Shown here piece after piece: positions 13,885 through 18,761 of a stretch of DNA of 18,761 bases. Within the stretch, counting starts at the first letter, position 1. The number at the start of each line of letters is the position of its first letter. The notes under the pieces are model-generated. The model ran no database searches. It saw nothing but the letters and a program-made list of their open reading frames with translations, and had not been told where the DNA came from. A program made the position numbers and the translations under genes. This DNA comes from Dialister sp. UBA734 (lineage in GTDB: Bacteria; Bacillota; Negativicutes; Veillonellales; Dialisteraceae), in NCBI GenBank assembly GCA_002297935.1, contig DBLC01000137.1, positions 380 through 19,140 of the forward strand, in the 5' to 3' direction.

Positions 13885-13945
13885 TTGGTGACTCGTGACT
13901 GGTGACTGGGATAAGGGATTAGTAGCTAGGCCCTAGGGATTAGGA
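13885..13945. repeat. heptad runs directly after trmN6
   Basis: Starting on the base after the stop codon: GTGACTC, GTGACTG, GTGACTG (to about 13910), then GGGATTA, GTAGCTA, GGCCCTA, GGGATTA (about 13915-13943). Two different heptad words are placed end to end. No matching opposite arm of the GTGACT run is present in this spacer. Confidence 0.7.
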
Positions 13946-13967
13946 CGATAGTGACTCTAGCCATAAT

Positions 13968-14062
13968 CGTCATTTCGACCGATGGGATTTGTGCTGATGT
14001 TGATGCAGTGTAGTTCGGTACTATGTTGGACAGAAGTGGAGAAATCTTAAATCTCTAGCGGG
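13968..14062. repeat. palindromic element, copy E (left half only)
   Basis: CGTCATTTCGACCGATGG at about 13969 is followed by the inner arm GTGGAGAAATCTTAAATCTCTAGCGGG (split at 14035-14062). The right half is missing and is replaced by other short stems: CCATTCAGCTGAATGG (14066-14081), GGGATAG/CTATCCC (14091-14119) and CCCCTTCC/GGAAGGGG (14149-14167). Confidence 0.65.
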
Positions 14063-14189
14063 ATTCCATTCAGCTGAATGGAGCTGTAACGGGATAGTTT
14101 CCCTCGAGCGAGCTATCCCCTGGACTTTTCGCTGTGCTCAAGTCCTATCCCCTTCCAAAGGAAGGGGACTTTCTAGTGTCATCATCTCA

Positions 14190-14241
14190 TTCGGAGAACC
14201 TGAGAAACTTGAGAATCCTTAGCAACCTGAGAAACCTATAA
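14190..14241. repeat. 9-base-period run, lone right arm
   Basis: Units such as CCTGAGAAA, CTTGAGAAT, CCTTAGCAA, CCTGAGAAA repeat with a 9-base period, as in the right arm of the palindrome at 8258-8306. No left arm is present. The remaining bases up to rsmI are AT-rich and hold no clear promoter. Confidence 0.7.
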
Positions 14242-14296
14242 CCACTAGCGAATTTATACTTACTGACTTAAACCATTATAATCAAGGAGCGAAGAA

Positions 14297-15139
14297 ATGA
14301 GTGAATTGCAGCCCGGCACATTGTACTTGGTGCCTACGCCGATTGGAAATTTGCAGGACATCACAGAACGGGCCATTGAAATTTTGAAAGAAGCCGATGT
14401 GATTGCGGCAGAAGACACCCGGCATACCCGTATTTTACTGGATCATTTGGGCATTGCGGGCCATGTGGTGTCTTATCATGAACACAATAAAAAAGAAGCA
14501 GGGCCGAAGATTATTGCCATGCTGGAAGAAGGAAAAACCGTGGCCCAGGTGAGCGATGCCGGCATGCCTGTGATTTCCGATCCAGGGGCCGACTTGGTGC
14601 GATTGGCTTTGGCCGCCCAGCTTCCTATTGTCCCTCTTCCAGGGCCGAACGCCGCTTTGACTGCCTTGGTAGCATCTGGTTTGGATGCTCGGCAATTTGC
14701 GTTTATTGGCTTTTTGCCAAAAATTACAGCAAAACAGAAAAAATTGCTGACCGACATGAGCCGCGTACCGGTGACGCTGATTTTCTATGAAGCGCCCCAT
14801 CGACTGAAAGATACTATGGATACGCTCATCAAGTATCTGGGAGATCGAAAAGCGGTGACGGCCCGGGAATTGACCAAGAAATTTGAAACCTTCCGTCGCG
14901 GCACGTTGAAAGAACTGCGGGAAGAACTGAACGAAAACGACCCGCGGGGAGAATATGTCATTCTAGTAGAAGGCTGGAATGAATCCATGCAGGATGAAGA
15001 AGAAAGCGGACCTTCCTGGCAAGAAGAAGCCCTGGCTTTGGCTGAAACGATGCCACAAAAAGAAGCGGCTCGCAAAATTGCGGCGAAATTTAACATGGGC
15101 CGGCGAGAAGTGTATCAGTATTTATTGAATCAGAAATAA
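14297..15139 (+). CDS. rsmI: 16S rRNA 2'-O-ribose C1402 methyltransferase RsmI
   Basis: RsmI adds a 2'-O-methyl group to C1402 in the 16S rRNA decoding centre, using SAM. The 280-residue protein has all family motifs: LVPTPIGNLQDIT (11-23), AEDTRHT (38-44), SYHEHN (59-64), QVSDAGMPVISDPG (84-97), PLPGPNA (113-119), FIGFLP in the middle, and FYEAPHR further on. The C-terminal ~40 residues hold the family's small helical domain ending VYQYLLNQK. AAGGAG lies about eight bases before the ATG. The stop codon overlaps the ribosome site of rfaE2. Its position after trmN6 matches Bacillus gene order, but a 412-base repeat-filled spacer intervenes here. Confidence 0.96.
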   Translation: MSELQPGTLYLVPTPIGNLQDITERAIEILKEADVIAAEDTRHTRILLDHLGIAGHVVSYHEHNKKEAGPKIIAMLEEGKTVAQVSDAGMPVISDPGADLVRLALAAQLPIVPLPGPNAALTALVASGLDARQFAFIGFLPKITAKQKKLLTDMSRVPVTLIFYEAPHRLKDTMDTLIKYLGDRKAVTARELTKKFETFRRGTLKELREELNENDPRGEYVILVEGWNESMQDEEESGPSWQEEALALAETMPQKEAARKIAAKFNMGRREVYQYLLNQK

Positions 15140-15148
15140 GGAGACTCT

Positions 15149-15625
15149 ATGTGTAAAGATACCATGTCCTATCGTCCTCTGTCTTGGAAGGAAATGGAAG
15201 ATACCGTGCAATCTTGGAAAGCCAAAGGGGAAAAAGTGGTCTTTACCAATGGTTGCTTTGATATTCTTCATCGGGGCCACGTGACCTACTTGCAGCAGGC
15301 ACGGCAGCTGGGGGACCATCTGATTGTGGGACTCAATTCCGATGCTTCTGTCAAAAAATTGAAAGGACCGGAGCGTCCCATCAATAACGAACTGGACCGG
15401 GCATTCATGTTGGCGGCGCTTCGCTGCGTCGATGAAGTGGTGCTCTTTGGGGAAGATACACCAGAAGAATTGCTCTCCCATCTGAAACCGGACATTCTTG
15501 TCAAAGGCGGAGATTATAAGCCCGAAGAAGTGGCTGGCCGGCAGTATGCAGGAGAAGTGAAAATTCTCTCCTTCGTGGATGGGTATTCCACCACGGGGAC
15601 GATTCGGAAGATTAGAGAAAAATAG
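15149..15625 (+). CDS. rfaE2: D-glycero-beta-D-manno-heptose 1-phosphate adenylyltransferase
   Basis: This enzyme couples ATP to heptose 1-phosphate, giving ADP-heptose for the inner core of lipopolysaccharide; ADP-heptose is also an innate-immune signal. The 158-residue stand-alone cytidylyltransferase-fold protein has TNGCFDILHRGHVTYL (33-48, with the HxGH site His41/His44), GLNSDASVKKLKG (61-73), RPI (76-78), LVKGGDY (117-123) and DGYSTTGTIRKI (144-155). It corresponds to the C-terminal half of Escherichia HldE; the kinase half is not adjacent. AAGGAG (15138-15143) straddles the rsmI stop, so the two are co-translated from one mRNA. The ATG at 15164 is an alternative start. The gene is the best evidence in the window for an outer membrane. 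Confidence 0.93.
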   Translation: MCKDTMSYRPLSWKEMEDTVQSWKAKGEKVVFTNGCFDILHRGHVTYLQQARQLGDHLIVGLNSDASVKKLKGPERPINNELDRAFMLAALRCVDEVVLFGEDTPEELLSHLKPDILVKGGDYKPEEVAGRQYAGEVKILSFVDGYSTTGTIRKIREK

Positions 15626-15627
15626 GG

Positions 15628-15836
15628 GTTGTTGCTGGTTGTTAGTTGTTTGTTGATGGTTGGGTTGTTGGTTTATGTGCTTTATCCATAGGGGGCAATT
15701 CGCACTTTAGAAAAATGTCATTGGTTTAAGGTTTAGGGATTATGGAGTAGGAAGTAAACCTTAAACCCTAAACCAATGTCGCTTTTTATTTGTGCAAATT
15801 GTATTCTATGAACACGGTAGATAAACCCAATACCAT
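15628..15836. repeat. composite nested palindrome, copy 2
   Basis: The outer left arm of GTTGTTN-type heptads starts within a few bases of the rfaE2 stop. The middle pair (GTTTATGTGCTTTATCCATAG and CAATTCGCAC, about 15670-15705) is matched in reverse by TTTGTGCAAATTG and CTATGAACACGG (about 15788-15818). The inner pair is CATTGGTTTAAGG and AAACCAATG (15719-15778). The outer right arm is nearly lost (AAACCCAATACC). Confidence 0.75.
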
Positions 15837-15849
15837 TGTTCTTGTCAGG

Positions 15850-15889
15850 GGGATTAGGGGATGAGATTGTTTCCTTAATCCCTTTTGAT
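15850..15889 (+). terminator. possible terminator after rfaE2
   Basis: GGGATTAGG (15850-15858) pairs with CCTTAATCCC (15873-15882) with one bulge, followed by TTTTGATTT. It is 225 bases beyond the rfaE2 stop, on the far side of the composite palindrome. A modest stem; moderate support only. Confidence 0.4.
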
Positions 15890-15899
15890 TTGGAGTTTT

Positions 15900-16066
15900 A
15901 GTGACTGGTGACTCGTGACTGGGAGCAGCTTGAGATATCGCTAGTGTCATGATTGTTGGCTACTAGCTTTTAGCAACTAGCCGGCTAGAAGCCGACAGCT
16001 AGTTGTTGTGACACTAGTGGTATCTTCGGCTTCTTCCTAGTCACGAGTCACGAGTCACCAGTCACC
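15900..16066. repeat. nested heptad palindrome upstream of the MFS gene
   Basis: The outer arms are GTGACTG/GTGACTC/GTGACTG (15901-15921) and AGTCACG, AGTCACG, AGTCACC, AGTCACC (16039-16067). A middle pair ATCGCTAGTGTCA (15937 onward) matches TGACACTAGTGGTAT near 16009-16023. The core has CTAGC-type heptads around GCCGGCTAGAAGCC. It ends ~15 bases before the ribosome site of the MFS gene. Confidence 0.8.
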
Positions 16067-16098
16067 AGCTACAAAAATACGAAAGGAGGACATTCACT

Positions 16099-17295
16099 TT
16101 GCATTGGAAGAAAATTGTATATACCATGGCGGCCATTCAAGTGGGGACGGGAATCACCATTATCGGTGTGGTTTCTTTTATTCCGTTGTTTCTTACTTCT
16201 GAATTGGGCGTGACCGATCCAGGAGAAGCGGCGTTCTGGGCGGGGCTCATTTCTGGTGTGACGCCGTTCTTTGTGGCTTTGGCCGCGCCGGTCTGGTCCA
16301 TGGAAGCCGATAAAAAAGGACAGCGGTTTGCGCTGTCCATGATTCTTTTGATTTTATCGATTTCCGTTGCGGCCATGTACTTTGTGAAGACCCCTATGGA
16401 GCTGCTTGTCCTTCGGATGGTGCAGGGCATGTCCGGCGGATTTGTGGCAGTCGGTATGTCCATGGTGATGAATGTGACGCCGAAAGAAAAACTGACTTGG
16501 TCCATGGGGGTATTTCAGGCCGCTATGGTCATGGGGGTCATGTTTGGTCCTTTGGCCGGTGGCATCATTGCGGACTTCTTAGGCTATCGCATGCCTTTTG
16601 CTATTTTTTCTGTTTTGGCGTTGCTGTGCCTGGCGGCAACCATGATGGAACTGCCGAAGCAGACCGCCGTGACTGCTGGGGCAAAGAGAGAATCGTTTTT
16701 GACCCATTTGAAGTCCTTTATGAAGAATCCGGTGATTCGTCTCATGGTGCTTCTGCAGTTTCTTTGTAACTGCGGCATGACTGGGATTGGACCGATTTTG
16801 CCATTGTATATCAAAGACATGATGGGCGGCGAAGCCATGGCAGTGGCTTCCATTGTGGGAATCATTATTTTTGTGGCTGGCGGCACCAGTGTGACTGCTT
16901 CGCTCCAAGTATCTCGCTTGACCCAGTGGTGGTCCATGACAACCATTTTGATTGGCGCTTCCCTCGTGACGGCGTGCAATTTCATTTTGCAATATTTGAT
17001 GCCTACTGTTTGGACCTTGGGACTCATGCGGGGTCTGACCGGTTTTTCTTTGGGGCTCATTATGCCTTTAGCCAATACGATTCTGGCCTCTTCCGTAACC
17101 CCTGAAAAACGAACCATGGTGGTGGGATTTTCTACCAGCTTTTCCTTAATGGGCAACGTGGCTGGCCCCATTGCCTCCGGAGCAATCGCCATGCATTTCG
17201 GTTACGGCATGGTCTTCTGGTCCACCGCCCTATGCTTCGTCCTGGCTGCTGGGGTGATTTATCATGAACGGGAGAAGTTGTTAGTTGTTGGTTGA
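16099..17295 (+). CDS. MFS efflux transporter (MdtG/DHA1-like)
   Basis: A proton-driven exporter of the major facilitator superfamily, 398 residues, with 12 hydrophobic segments. The loop between helices 2 and 3 reads PVWSMEADKKGQR (motif A of drug:proton antiporters). Helix 5 carries GVMFGPLAGGIIADFLGYR-type motif C, and the second half begins near VIRLMVLLQFLC. Overall it resembles MdtG-like multidrug exporters; the substrate cannot be inferred. Translation probably starts at TTG 16099, because AAAGGAGGA (16082-16090) is at the right distance; ATG 16126 is the alternative but would cut into helix 1. The final residues LLVVG and the stop are encoded by GTTGTTN repeat DNA, so the original C-terminus was probably altered by the repeat. 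Confidence 0.9.
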   Translation: MHWKKIVYTMAAIQVGTGITIIGVVSFIPLFLTSELGVTDPGEAAFWAGLISGVTPFFVALAAPVWSMEADKKGQRFALSMILLILSISVAAMYFVKTPMELLVLRMVQGMSGGFVAVGMSMVMNVTPKEKLTWSMGVFQAAMVMGVMFGPLAGGIIADFLGYRMPFAIFSVLALLCLAATMMELPKQTAVTAGAKRESFLTHLKSFMKNPVIRLMVLLQFLCNCGMTGIGPILPLYIKDMMGGEAMAVASIVGIIIFVAGGTSVTASLQVSRLTQWWSMTTILIGASLVTACNFILQYLMPTVWTLGLMRGLTGFSLGLIMPLANTILASSVTPEKRTMVVGFSTSFSLMGNVAGPIASGAIAMHFGYGMVFWSTALCFVLAAGVIYHEREKLLVVG

Positions 17296-17505
17296 GTGTT
17301 GTTGGGGTTATCTGCCGTGTTCAGCTGCGACAATTTGCACAAAAGAAAGCCTCATTGGTTTAGGGGTTAAGGTTTACTTGCTAAGCCCAACCCCCTAAAC
17401 CCAAAACCAATGGGATTTTCTATTTGTGCGAACTGTCTCCTATGGACACGGTACATAAACCAATAACCAACAACTAACAACCATCAACTAACAACCATCA
17501 ACCAT
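17279..17505. repeat. composite nested palindrome, copy 3, between convergent MFS genes
   Basis: Outer arms are GTTGTTN heptads (17279-17306, overlapping the MFS coding end; 17459-17505). The middle pair is CCGTGTTCAGCTGCGACAAT with TTGCACAAA (17315-17343) against TTTGTGCGAACTGTC and CACGG (17424-17452), 29 bases with about eight differences. The inner pair is CATTGGTTTAGGG (17353 onward) against AAACCAATG ending at 17412. As the only structure between two convergent genes it may serve as a bidirectional transcription barrier. Confidence 0.8.
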
Positions 17506-17512
17506 CCACATT

Positions 17513-18700
17513 TTATTTCCTCATCACCAAAAGCAGGAGCCCTATTTCCAATGCTCCAGTGACCAGGAGGCCTTGGGAGGTTCCTAGCAGTTCGATAATG
17601 GAGGACACCAGTAGGGAACCGAAGGGAGCGACGCCTAGGAAAACGAAGGTGTAGAGCCCCATGATGCGGCCCAGGTATTCCTTGGGCGATGCCATCTGGA
17701 TGACCGTGTTGCAGTTGATAATAAAAAGAATGACGAAGAAGCCCATGATGGCAAAGACCACCATGGCTAGCCAGAAGATGGAAATATAGCTCACCACCAT
17801 CAGGAAGAATCCGCAGAGCAAGCCGCTTAGGAAAATTTTATTTTGTGATAAATGACCGTGGGAAGAGGCGGACAAGAGACCACTCATCAAAGAGCCGCCG
17901 CCGGCTGCAAACAGGATGGAGCCGAAGCCTTCGACGCCAGCATGGAGCACTCGATCGGCGAAAAGCGGACCATAGGTGCCCATATTTAAAATGAGCCCGC
18001 TGACGATACCGGCGGCCAGTAAATTTTTGAAAATAATTGGATTCTCCCGGGCCGCTTGCAGTCCCAGGCGTATTTCCTGCCAAGGACTGCTTTTTTTCTG
18101 CGTGAGTGGAGCCGAATTGACGGGCATCCTGTGATAGGCAAAAAGAATGGGGACTAGCGACAGGGCATTCAAAAAGAAAATATTGCTGTACGACAGGTAG
18201 GTTATGAGAGACGCCGCCAAGAGGGGACCCACCATGCGGGTGATATTGAAATTGGCGGAATTCAAACTGATAGCACTGTGCAGCGCTTTCTGTCCCACCA
18301 GTTCCGGCATGAAAGCCATGCGGGCTGGCATGTCGAAGGCATCGATGGTGCCCACGAAGAAGGCAAAAAAGAGAATCCACGGATAGGAAGCGTGACCGCT
18401 TAGAAGCAGCAATCCAAGCAAGGTGGCTTGCAGCATGTAGCAAGCCTGGGTGCCCATCAGAATTTTTCTCTTGTTGTGCGTGTCCACCCAAAGGCCGGTG
18501 AAGAGAGTGAAAAACAGACTGGGCGCAAATTGGCAGGCCGAAAGGACCCCTAAGAGAAAAGCCGAATCGGTCATTTCATAGACCAACCACTGCTGGGCCG
18601 TCAGCTGCAGCCAGAACCCAATGAGCGCTACCCATTGGGTGATCCAGAAGATGCGATAGTTTTTATTTTGTAAAGCAGGAAATAGAGAAAGTAGTTTCAT
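17513..18700 (-). CDS. MFS transporter, MFS_3/EntS-like
   Basis: A 395-residue, 12-helix major facilitator. The N-terminus (LFPALQNKNYRIFWITQWVALIGFWLQLTAQQWLVYEMT) is the opening typical of the MFS_3 (enterobactin-exporter-like) group: 'L....fR.lw.gq.vs..G.w...va..wlvy.lT.s'. Motif A is GLWVDTHNKRKIL at about 69-81. The PARMAFMPELVG block after helix 4 and the LNSANFNITRMVGPLLA stretch are also characteristic. The second half starts near IIFKNLLAAG. It is preceded by AAGGAG six bases from the ATG and ends TAA. It is convergent with the MdtG-like gene, so the two are not co-transcribed. The substrate is unknown; siderophore or drug export is typical of the group. Confidence 0.9.
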   Translation of the reverse strand: MKLLSLFPALQNKNYRIFWITQWVALIGFWLQLTAQQWLVYEMTDSAFLLGVLSACQFAPSLFFTLFTGLWVDTHNKRKILMGTQACYMLQATLLGLLLLSGHASYPWILFFAFFVGTIDAFDMPARMAFMPELVGQKALHSAISLNSANFNITRMVGPLLAASLITYLSYSNIFFLNALSLVPILFAYHRMPVNSAPLTQKKSSPWQEIRLGLQAARENPIIFKNLLAAGIVSGLILNMGTYGPLFADRVLHAGVEGFGSILFAAGGGSLMSGLLSASSHGHLSQNKIFLSGLLCGFFLMVVSYISIFWLAMVVFAIMGFFVILFIINCNTVIQMASPKEYLGRIMGLYTFVFLGVAPFGSLLVSSIIELLGTSQGLLVTGALEIGLLLLVMRK

Positions 18701-18761
18701 ATAGACTCCTTAGGTATTTGGGGCATTATTCGCTGTTGCTAGAAAAGTGCGTAGTGAGTAG
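18701..18761. other. upstream region of the second MFS gene, truncated by the window
   Basis: After the ribosome site the sequence holds an AT-rich stretch and, at 18747-18761, the heptad words GTGCGTA and GTGAGTA, complementary to the CACTACG run at 11202-11246. No promoter is clear in the visible 61 bases. Confidence 0.5.

Overview
The window most likely comes from a diderm Firmicute of the class Negativicutes, perhaps a Dialister-like member of the Veillonellales. This is inferred, not proven. Two signals support it. The holB-ricT-trmN6-rsmI order is the one known from Bacillus and Clostridia, and DUF2922, DUF1659 and a TcdE-type holin are Firmicute families. Yet the next gene after rsmI is the heptose adenylyltransferase rfaE2, a step in lipopolysaccharide core synthesis that needs an outer membrane.

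Layout. Bases 1-692 hold the 3' part of a Panacea-domain antitoxin gene overlapping a PemK/MazF-like toxin gene. A strong bidirectional terminator separates them from a convergent, overlapping pair at 740-2250: an uncharacterised 329-residue protein and a nucleotidyltransferase-like protein that has lost its catalytic residues. Bases 2251-3634 carry no protein gene, only palindromic repeats, a GC-rich hairpin-rich stretch, a promoter and a long hairpin. An unknown basic protein follows at 3635-4492. Bases 4650-8467 look like one functional module: operator-like palindromes, a sigma-factor-like regulator, a DUF2922 and a DUF1659 microprotein, a small holin, a leaderless GH25 muramidase and a terminator. 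No phage structural gene is present, so this resembles a stand-alone lysis or protein-release cassette of the TcdR/TcdE or UviA/UviB kind. Bases 8500-9384 are a tandem array of a ~290 bp palindromic element. Next come a HAD hydrolase (9583-10716), the housekeeping block holB-ricT-trmN6 (11299-13884, overlapping genes), rsmI-rfaE2 (14297-15625), and two convergent MFS exporters (16099-17295 and 17513-18700).

The most striking property is in the spacers. All eleven gene junctions longer than 100 bp from base 2251 onward contain short degenerate tandem repeats, nearly always with a 7-base period, in several unrelated word families. They are usually arranged as inverted arms of long or nested hairpins. 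Overlapping genes lack them. Arms often start within a few bases of a stop codon or run into a ribosome-binding site, and one has supplied the last codons of a transporter. I regard this heptad-hairpin system and the sigma/holin/muramidase module as the two items most worth follow-up.
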